This document shows, one piece after another, positions 1 to 8,433 of a stretch of 64,000 nt of DNA. The DNA lies in contig CANMDW010000023.1 in NCBI GenBank assembly GCA_947496705.1, forward strand, positions 24,844-88,843. Reading direction: 5' to 3'. The translations under genes and the position numbers were made by a program. Positions within the stretch are counted from its first letter, which is position 1, and each line of letters starts with the position of its first letter. The DNA is from an uncultured Aquimarina sp. GTDB lineage: Bacteria > Bacteroidota > Bacteroidia > Flavobacteriales > Flavobacteriaceae. The notes under the pieces are model-generated. The model searched no databases, had not been told where the DNA came from, and was given only the letters and a program-made list of their open reading frames with translations.

Positions 1-2
1 AA

Positions 3-662
3 ATTGAAGCCGATAGTATTTCACTACTAGAGACCTTTAAAGAAGAAGCCTTTTTGGAGAACAACTCATTTTCTTTAGAAACAGCATTAGCAATGTATAT
101 CCCAAATAAGTATGAGTTTTTTTGGAACACTTCTGCGAAGCAGTTTAGAGACAGAATGGTAAAAGAACATGGTCGTTTTTGGAATGAAAAACGTGTGTCG
201 AAAGCAAAGGAGATAGGGCTCACAAAAAATGAAGTTACAACTTTGGCCTCTATAGTACAGAAAGAAACTGCTAAAGTCGATGAACGGCCAAGAGTAGCAG
301 GAGTATACATGAATCGATATACCAATGGTTGGAAGTTGGATGCAGATCCTACCATTATTTATGCGCTGAAACTACATAAAAATGATTGGAATACGGTTAT
401 TAAACGAGTTTTATATAAAGATTTAGAATTAGATAGCCCTTATAACACTTATAAATACAAAGAATTACCTCCTGGACCTATAGCCATGCCCGATATTTCT
501 TCTATCGATGCAGTTCTTAATTATGAAAAGCATGAATATTACTTTTTTGTTGCCGATATGGAAAACGTTGGATATCATAAATTTGCTAAGACGATTGCTC
601 AGCATAATCGCAATAAAAAACAGTATGTAGACTGGATTAATAAACAGGGTATAAAACGGTAA
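3..662 (+). CDS. mltG: Endolytic transglycosylase MltG, C-terminal part (5' cut by window)
   Basis: This is the C-terminal two thirds of an MltG/YceG-like murein transglycosylase, an inner-membrane enzyme that cleaves nascent glycan strands internally. The frame is open from base 3, so the start lies outside the window. Family hallmarks are the catalytic-glutamate segment LASIVQKETA, then DADPTIIYAL and the signature SPYNTYKYKELPPGPIAMP, and the closing YYFFVADMENVGYHKFAKT. It ends with TAA at 660-662. It shares the plus strand with the next gene but is separated by about 350 bases containing a promoter, so they are probably not one operon. The family call is very secure; only the missing N-terminal membrane anchor cannot be seen. 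Confidence 0.95.
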   Translation: MEADSISLLETFKEEAFLENNSFSLETALAMYIPNKYEFFWNTSAKQFRDRMVKEHGRFWNEKRVSKAKEIGLTKNEVTTLASIVQKETAKVDERPRVAGVYMNRYTNGWKLDADPTIIYALKLHKNDWNTVIKRVLYKDLELDSPYNTYKYKELPPGPIAMPDISSIDAVLNYEKHEYYFFVADMENVGYHKFAKTIAQHNRNKKQYVDWINKQGIKR

Positions 663-1014
663 ATTTACAACTGTTTTTTTGTAGGAAAAAATGGAAGTTT
701 TCTTCTTTTTAGGTTAAAATCAACACGAACTTATTAACAAAATCACAAAGTTTTTTGTGAATTACGTGATAATTTAACGATTCAATTTTTTCCGACTAAA
801 ACACTTAGTTTGACGTTTAAGTGTCATTCTTAAGGGTTTTTAGGCCTTTTTTAGCCGTTTATTTTCTTTTTTTTTACTGTAAAACACTGTTTTTCAGTAT
901 TATAATTATTTTAACACACGACCCTTTATATATGTGAAAAATATTGTATATTTGCACCGCAAAAATTTAAGTAGATGGGAACGTTTTTTTGACGGCTACT
1001 TAGAAATTTTTTAT
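663..1014. other. Intergenic region with two small inverted repeats and a promoter
   Basis: These 352 bases between mltG and the next gene hold no convincing gene. Two short inverted repeats are visible: TCACAAA/TTTGTGA at 743-760, which could end mltG transcription although it lacks a clean T-run, and TACTGTAAAA/TTTTTCAGTA at 875-899 with one T-T mismatch. A perfect Bacteroidota -7 element follows at 947-954. Confidence 0.5.
947..954 (+). promoter_or_regulatory. Promoter -7 element TATATTTG
   Basis: TATATTTG matches the Bacteroidota -7 consensus TAnnTTTG exactly. It would start transcription around 958-962. That argues against translation from a TTG/GTG-type start further upstream and supports the ATG at 1015 for the following gene. 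No clear -33 TTTG is seen at the expected distance. Confidence 0.5.
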
Positions 1015-1656
1015 ATGATAAAGAAGATAATAGGGTTATCTATATTACTTACAATTGGGGGAATACTTTTGTTAAGTTTTACAACAGAAAAAAGTCGGGA
1101 TTTTAGCTCTTATAGCACTGCTGGTTTGGATTTGTATTACATCGCTCCTAACTTTAATGAGATAGACGATGATAGTGCATTTCTTTCACCTAAATTAGGG
1201 AAATCATACATTGGGTTTAAAGAAGCAGTTGCTTTTAAAGAATCCCGCGGCGATTATGGAGTGGTAAATCAATTTGGATACATGGGTAAATACCAGTTTG
1301 GTAAAGGAACTTTGGATCTAATTGGGGTTAAGATAAGCAGAAGTGAGTTTCTTAGCAACCCCGAACTTCAGGAGAAAGCTTTTTATGCATATCTGTCTAG
1401 AAATAAATGGGTTTTACGCAGAGATATAAAGTGGTTTGTTGGTAAAAGAATGAATGGAATAGAAGTGACAGAATCAGGAATACTGGCAGCGGCCCATTTG
1501 GCAGGTCCTAATGCGGTGAAACGCTATTTGCGTAGTGGAGGAGTAGAAGGGTTTGCTGATGCATTTGGGACAACCATCCGTTACTATATGAAGAGATTTG
1601 GGGGATACGACACCTCTTTTGTTGTTACCAATAGAAAAGCAAAAGCCATTTTGTAA
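1015..1656 (+). CDS. Membrane-anchored lysozyme/transglycosylase-like protein
   Basis: A protein of 213 residues starting MIKKIIGLSILLTIGG, a single N-terminal membrane segment or uncleaved signal, followed by a soluble domain. The segment FKEAVAFKESRGDYGVVNQFGYMGKY resembles the catalytic region of lysozyme-like or soluble lytic transglycosylase folds: a glutamate before SRGDY, then a GYMGKYQFG block. The likely role is peptidoglycan cleavage or binding at the cell envelope, consistent with mltG upstream. The frame extends 27 codons upstream, but the promoter at 947-954 makes the ATG at 1015 the better start. Convergent with the methyltransferase gene downstream (4-base gap). The fold is an inference from short motifs. 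Confidence 0.6.
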   Translation: MIKKIIGLSILLTIGGILLLSFTTEKSRDFSSYSTAGLDLYYIAPNFNEIDDDSAFLSPKLGKSYIGFKEAVAFKESRGDYGVVNQFGYMGKYQFGKGTLDLIGVKISRSEFLSNPELQEKAFYAYLSRNKWVLRRDIKWFVGKRMNGIEVTESGILAAAHLAGPNAVKRYLRSGGVEGFADAFGTTIRYYMKRFGGYDTSFVVTNRKAKAIL

Positions 1657-1660
1657 GTTT

Positions 1661-2392
1661 TTATTGATCTCTCTGGATAATATATATTGTAGGCCTTTTG
1701 TGAAGATCTACTTCTTCTTTTTGCCATTCTTCTACCGTTTTGGCTGCAATGAATTCTGTAGTTAACGTGATATCGGTAGCAATACATAAACGTGTGCTGG
1801 CATGCAATATAGATTTCAGGTCAGCAAACATTTTATCATTTCTATACGGAGTCTCAATAAAGACCTGAGCCTGATTTTTTTCCAAAGAAGTTTTTTCTAG
1901 TAGTTTGATGGTTGATTTTCGCTCATTTTTATCTATAGGAAGGTAGCCGTTGAATGTAAAGTTCTGGCCATTCATGCCACTACTCATCATAGCTAATAAT
2001 ATAGATGAAGGCCCCACAAGAGGAGTGACCTGTATTCCTTTTTCATGCGCTATTCGCACAACTTCGGCACCTGGATCTGCAATACCGGGACATCCTGCGT
2101 CAGATAACAGTCCAATAGACTCGCCGTTAAGGCAAGGGGTTAAATAACCCGGAATTTCTGAAACATCGGTATATTTATTTACTGTGTTTATTACCAGAGC
2201 ACGCTGAGATTTACTTGGGCTTACCTTTTTTATAAATCTTCGTGCAGGTTTTTCGTTTTCTACTATATAATGATTTACCTGCTCTAATACCTTTTTAATA
2301 GATATTGGAAGTACCTCTAATGGCACATCATCTCCCAATCGCGTTGGGATTAAGTATAATTTTCCTTTGGGATCTAGGGGTTTAAAATCCAT
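1661..2392 (-). CDS. RsmI-type SAM-dependent methyltransferase (tetrapyrrole methylase fold)
   Basis: A 243-residue tetrapyrrole-methylase-fold protein. Visible motifs are the N-terminal GKLYLIPTRLGDD strand, SIGLLSDAGCPGIADPGAEVVRIAHEKGI (SAM and substrate loops) and the PLVGPSSILLAMMSSGMNGQNFTFNGYLP block typical of RsmI, which 2'-O-methylates C1402 of 16S rRNA. The C-terminal part, ETPYRNDKM onward, also fits. It is a little shorter than E. coli RsmI (about 286 residues), and Bacteroidota often carry this shorter paralogue beside a full-length one, so the exact target is uncertain. ATG start at 2392; it follows the phosphatase gene on the same strand after 157 bases. Confidence 0.8.
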   Translation of the reverse strand: MDFKPLDPKGKLYLIPTRLGDDVPLEVLPISIKKVLEQVNHYIVENEKPARRFIKKVSPSKSQRALVINTVNKYTDVSEIPGYLTPCLNGESIGLLSDAGCPGIADPGAEVVRIAHEKGIQVTPLVGPSSILLAMMSSGMNGQNFTFNGYLPIDKNERKSTIKLLEKTSLEKNQAQVFIETPYRNDKMFADLKSILHASTRLCIATDITLTTEFIAAKTVEEWQKEEVDLHKRPTIYIIQRDQ

Positions 2393-2549
2393 TGATTATC
2401 TTATAACGGGTTTTTTGGTTAAGATCTCTTTGGTTGTTACTATTAATTTTAAAATGTATAATTCTTTAGATAAAGAATAACTCTTTTGATCAGAATTAAG
2501 TATATCAATTTATAAAATTCTAAATATACAAAACTTTGTTTTTAAAAAG

Positions 2550-3014
2550 TTAATGGATCTTCTCAAGCTTCAAAACGATTTGGTAACATGCTTCATCAAG
2601 CATCTGAAATACATCTTCAAAACCTTGTTCGCCGCCATAATACGGATCCGGAACATCTAGATTGCTATTGGGATGAAGTTCTTCAAGAATAAGCTTTACC
2701 TTGTTTGCATGGGTTTCATTATCAGTAAGTTTAACGATGTTTTGATAATTAGAATTATCCATCGCATAGATATAATCATAGGTTTTGAAATCATTTATGC
2801 TAAACTGCGCAGCTCTTTGATCTGTGATATCAATATTATATTTTCTGCCAATATCTATAGAGCGCTTATCGGGTTTGCTTCCTATATGGTAGCTGCTGGT
2901 GCCACAAGACTCAACGATATATTTATTAGAATCGAGTTTGGATTTTAGAATACCTTCTGCCAATGGAGACCTGCAGATATTACCGAGGCATACCATTAAT
3001 ATTTTGATCTTCAT
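2550..3014 (-). CDS. Low-molecular-weight protein-tyrosine phosphatase
   Basis: At 154 residues this is the usual length of the family. The phosphate-binding loop C9-LGNIC-R15-S (CX5RS) lies at the N-terminus, and the general-acid aspartate is in DVPDPYYGG near residue 123. It is cytoplasmic; substrates in Bacteroidota are mostly unknown, often tyrosine-phosphorylated proteins of polysaccharide export systems, but no such genes are adjacent here. It lies 13 bases downstream of dnaA on the same strand and is probably co-transcribed with it. Start ATG at 3014. Confidence 0.9.
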   Translation of the reverse strand: MKIKILMVCLGNICRSPLAEGILKSKLDSNKYIVESCGTSSYHIGSKPDKRSIDIGRKYNIDITDQRAAQFSINDFKTYDYIYAMDNSNYQNIVKLTDNETHANKVKLILEELHPNSNLDVPDPYYGGEQGFEDVFQMLDEACYQIVLKLEKIH

Positions 3015-3027
3015 TTCAAATAAATTA

Positions 3028-4455
3028 CTATAAGGTAAGTTTCTTTCCTAGATCTTCTACGTATTTTCTGAATTGCTTATCTGTAGAAGATAAGTTGTCT
3101 ACAGTTTTACAGGCATGAAGAACAGTTGCATGATCTCTTTTTCCTATCTGAGTACCAATACTTGCAAGCGATGCCTTGGTTAGTTTTTTTGCAAAGAACA
3201 TAGCCAATTGACGAGCCTGAACGATATGGCGTTTCCGGGTCTTGGATTGAAGTGTTTCAACATCCATCTGAAAATAATCACTTACTACTTTCTGGATATA
3301 GTCTATAGAAACCTCACGCTTTGTATTTTTTACATAATTATCTACAATTGCCTTGGCTAGATCAATAGTGATATCTTTTTTATTAAAAGAAGAGTGTGCA
3401 ATTAAAGAAATAATGGCACCTTCCAGCTCACGGATATTTGTTTTAATGTTATTTGCAAGAAATTCAACTATTTCCTCGGGCATTTCTACCCCATCCCGGT
3501 ATAGTTTATTTTTAATAATAGAAATTCTTGTCTCAAAATCCGGTTGGTGTAACTCTGCAGATAACCCCCATTTAAAGCGGGAAAGTAATCGTTGTTCTAT
3601 ATCCTGCATATCTACAGGTGCTTTATCACTGGTTAAGATAACTTGTTTTCCGTTTTGATGTAAATGGTTAAATATATGGAAGAAGACATCCTGTGTCCCG
3701 GCCTTGCCAGACAACAACTGTATATCATCAACGATGAGTACGTCTATAATCTGGTAAAAGTGAATAAAATCATTTCTATTATTCTTTTTTACAGATTCTA
3801 TGTACTGCTGCGTAAATTTCTCTGCAGAAATGTACAGTACTGTCTTTTCTGGATAATTATCTTTTATGTTTACACCAATTGCATGTGCCAGGTGTGTTTT
3901 TCCTAAACCTACACCGCCAAAAATCAATAATGGGTTAAAGGATGTTCCTCCTGGCTTGTTGGCTACGGCCATGCCGGCAGAGCGGGCTAATCTGTTAGAA
4001 TCACCTTCCAGGAAATTTTCAAAATTATAACTTGGGTTTAGTTGAGATTCTATTTTTACATTCCGTATTCCGGGAATAACAAATGGATTTTTAAGCTCTG
4101 GATTTTTGCTTTTAATAGGTACATCAACTTCCTGAGAATTAACAGGAGTACGATTAGAACTTGGTATTTTTTCAGTAAATGGCTTTTTATTACCATAGGT
4201 GTTTTCCATTTTAATCACATACACCAACTTTGCACTTTCTCCCAACTCACGGGTTAGTGATACCTTAAGCAAGTTGACATAATGTTCTTCAAGCCACTCA
4301 TAAAAAAATTTGCTGGGAACCTGAATACTTAATGCGCTATCTGTAAGTTTTACAGCTTTAATTGGTTCAAACCAAGTTTTAAAAGCTTGTGGCGTAATGT
4401 TGTCTTCTATAAAAGAAAGGCAATTATCCCAAACTGATTGCGCATTTACATTCAT
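3028..4455 (-). CDS. dnaA: Chromosomal replication initiator DnaA
   Basis: A full-length DnaA of 475 residues. Domain I (about 1-85) begins with a typical WxxCLxFIxxNITPQAFKTWF helix. Domain II is a linker (about 86-135). Domain III is the AAA+ module with Walker A GGVGLGKT at 180-187, Walker B VLIVDDIQLL near 240 and the ISRL-like QRLLSRFKWG arginine region. Domain IV ends with the DnaA-box-binding signature KRDHATVLHACKTV near 440. It initiates replication by opening oriC in the ATP form. Its neighbours (phosphatase downstream, divergent thioesterase) are a common flavobacterial arrangement. No cluster of DnaA boxes is visible next to it. Confidence 0.98.
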   Translation of the reverse strand: MNVNAQSVWDNCLSFIEDNITPQAFKTWFEPIKAVKLTDSALSIQVPSKFFYEWLEEHYVNLLKVSLTRELGESAKLVYVIKMENTYGNKKPFTEKIPSSNRTPVNSQEVDVPIKSKNPELKNPFVIPGIRNVKIESQLNPSYNFENFLEGDSNRLARSAGMAVANKPGGTSFNPLLIFGGVGLGKTHLAHAIGVNIKDNYPEKTVLYISAEKFTQQYIESVKKNNRNDFIHFYQIIDVLIVDDIQLLSGKAGTQDVFFHIFNHLHQNGKQVILTSDKAPVDMQDIEQRLLSRFKWGLSAELHQPDFETRISIIKNKLYRDGVEMPEEIVEFLANNIKTNIRELEGAIISLIAHSSFNKKDITIDLAKAIVDNYVKNTKREVSIDYIQKVVSDYFQMDVETLQSKTRKRHIVQARQLAMFFAKKLTKASLASIGTQIGKRDHATVLHACKTVDNLSSTDKQFRKYVEDLGKKLTL

Positions 4456-4654
4456 TCTTGTGGTTAGATTTACTATTTTTCTATTTTGGTTCTTACAAAG
4501 AAATTGTTGAAAAACTCCTTACTGTTTTCGTGTGACAAATATGTGAACAAAAAATGTAAAAAAAAAACTATTTAGGGGTTGAATATTAATTATTTTTTTT
4601 GCATAATTTAATAGTACTACTTTTAGCAATTTCATCATTCTTTTAATTAAAACT

Positions 4655-5059
4655 ATGCCAATCACTTCAAAAACTTCCTTAAAGGTGCGATATTCAGAAA
4701 CGGATCAAATGGGTGTTGTACACCATGGAAACTACGCACAGTATCTGGAACTGGCTCGAATCGACTGGTTATCCCGATTAGGAATCTCGTATAAATCAAT
4801 GGAAGAAAACGGCATTATACTTCCTGTATTCACATTAGACCTTAAATTTAAGAAATCTGCATTCTTTGACGATGAATTGACTGTTAAAACTTCATTGAGG
4901 AAAATTCCTACAGTAAGAATAATTTTTGATTATGAGATTTTTAATGAAAATCAAGAATTATTAACTATAGCGTCTACAACCCTAGTGTTTGTTGATAACA
5001 AGACGAAAAAACCGATTTCGTGCCCTTCTTATTTATTAAAAAAAATAGAAAACTATTAA
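4655..5059 (+). CDS. YbgC-type acyl-CoA thioesterase (4HBT hotdog fold)
   Basis: At 134 residues it has the size of a single hotdog domain. The motif VRYSETDQMGVVHHGNYAQYLELARIDWL carries the catalytic aspartate and histidine of the 4-hydroxybenzoyl-CoA thioesterase/YbgC family. These enzymes hydrolyse short or hydroxylated acyl-CoAs and are sometimes linked to the Tol-Pal envelope system in Proteobacteria; no tol genes are present here. Divergent from dnaA; its last four bases overlap the end of the convergent yigZ. ATG start at 4655 preceded by an A-rich leader with a weak -7-like TACTTTTA. Confidence 0.88.
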   Translation: MPITSKTSLKVRYSETDQMGVVHHGNYAQYLELARIDWLSRLGISYKSMEENGIILPVFTLDLKFKKSAFFDDELTVKTSLRKIPTVRIIFDYEIFNENQELLTIASTTLVFVDNKTKKPISCPSYLLKKIENY

Positions 5060-5670
5060 TTTTCTAATCTTTTAATTTTTATTTCATACAACGGGGAAAA
5101 AACTTCTTTTATTTTATGAACCATCGTTTTTCTCACCAAAATATAAATTTTACAATTCAATTCAAGCTCCTGTTTGGTAATAGTTAAATTGTTTTCCTTG
5201 ATAATACGCATCACTTTGTTCATGTCTTTATATTCGAAAGTAATCTCAAAGTTGATATTGATTGTTTTTTCAACTATTTCTGAAGACGATAATGCTAATT
5301 GGGCAGTCGTTTTATATGCGTTGATTAATCCCCCAACTCCCAATTTTACTCCTCCAAAATACCGAACCACAACAACTAATATGTTGGTGAGTTCAAATGA
5401 TTGTATTTGGCCATAAATAGGTTGCCCGGCAGAGTTAGAAGGTTCACCGTCATCATTAATTCGATATCTTATGTGTTCTGTGCCTAGCTGCCAGGCATAG
5501 CACCAATGTCGTGCAGCATGATGCTGCTTTTTTAAATCTTCAATAATTTGCTTGACTTCATCTTCTGACGAAATCGGGAATGCATATCCGAAAAATTTAC
5601 TGTTTCGATCTTTGAACAGCACTTGTTCTGCTGCAGTATCAATAGTTTTATATGTGTCTTTTATATCCAA
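5056..5670 (-). CDS. YigZ/IMPACT family protein
   Basis: A 204-residue member of the YigZ/UPF0029 family. The N-terminal IMPACT domain shows the family signatures KDRNSKFFGYAFPI, HHAARHWCYAWQLG, NDDGEPSNSAGQPI and RYFGGVKLGVGGL. The C-terminal 70 residues are the smaller alpha/beta DUF1949 domain. The biochemical role is unsettled (RNA- or translation-associated by analogy with eukaryotic IMPACT). The start is a TTG at 5670; no ATG precedes the conserved KDTYKTI segment. A MITE-like inverted repeat begins 14 bases upstream of the start (5684-5847), so its promoter may lie within or near that element. Confidence 0.88.
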   Translation of the reverse strand: MDIKDTYKTIDTAAEQVLFKDRNSKFFGYAFPISSEDEVKQIIEDLKKQHHAARHWCYAWQLGTEHIRYRINDDGEPSNSAGQPIYGQIQSFELTNILVVVVRYFGGVKLGVGGLINAYKTTAQLALSSSEIVEKTININFEITFEYKDMNKVMRIIKENNLTITKQELELNCKIYILVRKTMVHKIKEVFSPLYEIKIKRLEN

Positions 5671-5683
5671 ATACTTTATTATG

Positions 5684-5847
5684 TAGTGTATGGTCGGAAA
5701 TATACTACTATTAAATTTGTTTCTTTTTGCACTATTTTTATTTGTTTTTTATCGCCTGATGCTAAGCATCTGTATCAAAAAAGAAAATTAAAATCCCATC
5801 AAAAATAATTCAAATTATAAAAACCGTCTATTTCCGATCAGACACTA
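5684..5847. repeat. MITE-like element with 19-bp inverted ends
   Basis: The left end TAGTGTATGGTCGGAAATA (5684-5702) and the right end TATTTCCGATCAGACACTA (5829-5847) are inverted copies matching at 17 of 19 positions. They enclose about 126 bases of AT-rich non-coding DNA between yigZ and the DMT transporter. A third end-like copy sits at 41163-41181. The outermost TA on each side could be a TA target duplication, as in Tc1/mariner-type miniature elements. No transposase is present in the window. The right end supplies the TAG stop codon of the transporter gene. Confidence 0.45.
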
Positions 5848-6714
5848 TATAGAAAATGCAACCAAAATAATACTGATTATTGCCAAAACAATACCTATCC
5901 AGTTTTTTAGAATCAATCGTTCTTTGAAGAAAAGGATACCTGCAAAGGTTGAAACCAATAGTATTGCTACATTATTAATAGTAAATACCGTAGAGCTATC
6001 CATGCTTTCATAACGCAGTGCTTTTATCAAAAAGTAAATCGAAAAGTAATTGGGCACTCCAAGCCCTATTCCTGCAATAATATTTTTAAAAGAGATTTTG
6101 AGCGTTCCGGTTATTGCCTTGTATACTATTGTCAAAACCCCTACGATAGCAGCAAATCCAAAAATAGTTGCCGAAAAAACTGGAACATCATTCTTGCCTA
6201 CATAATGAGTTTCTAAAAACTTGATACTGGTATCAATAATTCCGCTCCCGATAAAAACCAACAATGGAAAAATTAAATTTCCCCGTTTTATAGAAATGCC
6301 TTCTGCAGTTTTCATCGAAGTCATATAAACAGCAATAAAAGCAATGATAATACCGATTATTTTTATAATACCTGTACTTTCCTTGTACATTACAATTCCG
6401 AATACCACAGGAATTGCTATACTCATCTTGGTAGCAACGGCAGCTACCGACAAGCCATTTCTTTGTGTGGTAATGGCCATGAGATTGAATATAGTTATGA
6501 AAATCACCCCCAGTATCATGGTTCCGTAAAACCACCCTTGTTTTGATATGTAAACTATATCAATTGGTTCAGAATATGCAATAATTCCTGAAATTGAAGC
6601 TACTATATAATTAACGATAATGGCTTGTAATGTATCTATGTTATACTTTGAAAATAGTTTGAAGATGATAAAGATCAAACTAGAAGCTAAAACACTGAGA
6701 ATTAAATAGATCAA
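5845..6714 (-). CDS. EamA/DMT-superfamily transporter
   Basis: A 289-residue, very hydrophobic protein with about ten predicted transmembrane helices in two five-helix halves, the architecture of the drug/metabolite transporter superfamily. The end FAGILFFKERLILKNWIGIVLAIISIILVAF is the typical last helix pair of EamA domains, and MYKESTGIIKIIGIIIAFIAVYM is the equivalent in the first half. Substrate unknown. The start is TTG at 6714, whose TTGA overlaps the TGA stop of the upstream HAD gene, so translation is probably coupled. The stop TAG is the first triplet of the MITE-like right end. Confidence 0.85.
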   Translation of the reverse strand: MIYLILSVLASSLIFIIFKLFSKYNIDTLQAIIVNYIVASISGIIAYSEPIDIVYISKQGWFYGTMILGVIFITIFNLMAITTQRNGLSVAAVATKMSIAIPVVFGIVMYKESTGIIKIIGIIIAFIAVYMTSMKTAEGISIKRGNLIFPLLVFIGSGIIDTSIKFLETHYVGKNDVPVFSATIFGFAAIVGVLTIVYKAITGTLKISFKNIIAGIGLGVPNYFSIYFLIKALRYESMDSSTVFTINNVAILLVSTFAGILFFKERLILKNWIGIVLAIISIILVAFSI

Positions 6715-7319
6715 AATAAATGAGGTTTTAAGGTAAATACATTGATAATATCTTCGGTTTTGGGGTTGTTATTCCAAATATGAATTCCTAATCTGGCAGC
6801 GGCATCAGTATTTTCTTTGGTGTCATCGACAAAAAAAGTCTCGTAAGCTTGTATTTGGTGTTCTTTCAGAACAAATTCAAAAATATTGGTATCGGGTTTT
6901 CTTAGATGGATTTCATGCGAAAGATAAAAAGCATCAAAACAGGATTTAAACATTTCATAGAATGTGATATGCTTTTTAATCCAGTCAATATGTAATTCGT
7001 TGGTGTTGCTAAGCAAGATTAATTTATAATTTTGAGAAGCGGCCAAATTTTGTATAAAGTCAAGGCGATACTCTGGAAAATCAAGCAACATCGCATTCCA
7101 GGCATCAATAAGTTGATCTTTTGACGCTTTTGGAAGCAGTTTTTGATAGCTTTCTATAAATTCTGGTGTAGTGATCCTTCCGATTTCATATAAATTGTTT
7201 ACTTCCTGCATTTCCGAAATACCTTCAATATCACCTAGTTTAGAAAATTCTCGTATTGGAGCAGGTTTGTCTAAATTGATAAAGACATCGCCAAAATCAA
7301 AAATTATCGTTTTAATCAT
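6711..7319 (-). CDS. HAD-superfamily hydrolase
   Basis: A 202-residue haloacid dehalogenase-like phosphatase. Motif I is IIFDFGDVFINLD at residues 5-17, motif II is LILLSNTNELH, and motifs III/IV are RKPDTNIF plus FFVDDTKENTDAA. The helical cap between motifs I and II is the subfamily I type, as in YihX/YjjG-like sugar or nucleotide phosphatases. The substrate cannot be told. It overlaps the ribD 3' end by 8 bases (ATGATTAA) and the transporter start by 4, so ribD, HAD and transporter form a tight operon; a role dephosphorylating a riboflavin-pathway intermediate is possible but is only context inference. Confidence 0.88.
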   Translation of the reverse strand: MIKTIIFDFGDVFINLDKPAPIREFSKLGDIEGISEMQEVNNLYEIGRITTPEFIESYQKLLPKASKDQLIDAWNAMLLDFPEYRLDFIQNLAASQNYKLILLSNTNELHIDWIKKHITFYEMFKSCFDAFYLSHEIHLRKPDTNIFEFVLKEHQIQAYETFFVDDTKENTDAAARLGIHIWNNNPKTEDIINVFTLKPHLF

Positions 7320-8361
7320 TTTGATAAATCCTTAGAGTGTCGTTCATAATTTTTTCTTCAGAAACTAAATTACCATTCATTCTAGGAGCTTTTATTCCCG
7401 TTTCAAAAGTAGTGTTTCCTTCAAAAACCCGGGCTTCATCCCAAAGATCTTCATTAAGAAATGATTGGATGGTAAAAGAACCTCCTTCTATAATCACTGA
7501 TTGAATTTGATGTTTATAAAGAATACTGCATATGGCTTCTATCATAGTTTTTTCATTATCAATAACTTCATAAATAAGAGTGTCGCTACTTTCTTTTTTA
7601 AATTTTTCTGTGGTAATTAGTATGGTTTTTACAGTTTTATCCAATACGGCAGAATCCTCAGGAATTTTGCCTGACCTGTCAATTACAATTCTTATTGGAT
7701 GCAGACCATACCAATCTCTAACTGTTAACCTGGGGTTGTCTTTTATGATCGTTTGATTGCCTACCAGGATCGCTTGTTCTTCTGCGCGCCATTTGTGTGC
7801 CAATTGTCGGGAGTGGGTATTTGTGATCCAGACGGGAGCTCTAGCTCTTTTGGCAGAAGAGTCGGGAGCTATATACCCATCCTGGGTTTCAGCCCATTTC
7901 AGAATAATATAAGGTCGTTTTTTATTATGAAAAGTGAAAAATCGTTTATTGAGTTTCAGACATTCTTCTTCCAAAATACCAACAATAACATCACAACCGG
8001 CGTTCATCAGTTTTTGAATTCCGGCTCCCGATACTTTGGTAAAAGTATCTATCGTACCAATCACTACTTTTTTAATGCCTTTTTCAATGATAAGGTCACT
8101 GCAGGGAGGTGTTTTGCCATGATGACTGCAAGGTTCCAGACTCACATAGATTGTTGCATCCTTTAGAAGAGAAACATCTTTTACAGATTCAATAGCATGT
8201 ACTTCGGCATGAGGTTGTCCTGCTCTATAATGCCATCCTTCACCAATAACCTGGTCATTATGTACGATCACGCTTCCTACCAAAGGATTTGGGTATGTGG
8301 TTCCCAAACCATTTTTGGCCAGTTGGATACATCTTTTTATATATTTCTCGTGTGTAGTCAC
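7312..8361 (-). CDS. ribD: Bifunctional riboflavin biosynthesis deaminase/reductase RibD
   Basis: Bifunctional RibD converts diaminohydroxyphosphoribosylaminopyrimidine to the ribitylamino product in riboflavin synthesis. The N-terminal deaminase half shows the zinc site HAEVHAI and EPCSHHGKTPPCSD; the C-terminal half is the NADPH reductase domain (ILKWAETQDGYIAP, RIVIDRSG, VIIEGGSFTIQSFL). No ATG exists at the N-terminus. I choose the GTG at 8361, which gives VTTHEKYIKRCIQLAKNGLG, the conserved start of the family, after an A-rich leader; a TTG at 8409 is the alternative and would add 16 residues. First gene of a ribD-HAD-transporter operon. The other rib genes are not in this window. Confidence 0.93.
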   Translation of the reverse strand: MTTHEKYIKRCIQLAKNGLGTTYPNPLVGSVIVHNDQVIGEGWHYRAGQPHAEVHAIESVKDVSLLKDATIYVSLEPCSHHGKTPPCSDLIIEKGIKKVVIGTIDTFTKVSGAGIQKLMNAGCDVIVGILEEECLKLNKRFFTFHNKKRPYIILKWAETQDGYIAPDSSAKRARAPVWITNTHSRQLAHKWRAEEQAILVGNQTIIKDNPRLTVRDWYGLHPIRIVIDRSGKIPEDSAVLDKTVKTILITTEKFKKESSDTLIYEVIDNEKTMIEAICSILYKHQIQSVIIEGGSFTIQSFLNEDLWDEARVFEGNTTFETGIKAPRMNGNLVSEEKIMNDTLRIYQND

Positions 8362-8433
8362 TTTATCGATGTCTAAAATAGTTCTTTTTTGTTGGAGGTC
8401 AGAGGTCAACTTCCGACTTCTGTCTCCCGTGAT

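Noticed and set aside
4456..4654. Possible oriC next to dnaA
   Set aside because: The gap is AT-rich, but no cluster of TTATNCACA-type DnaA boxes is visible on either strand, so I do not call an origin.
8362..8433. FMN riboswitch upstream of ribD
   Set aside because: The leader is too short and no RFN-type conserved segments are present.
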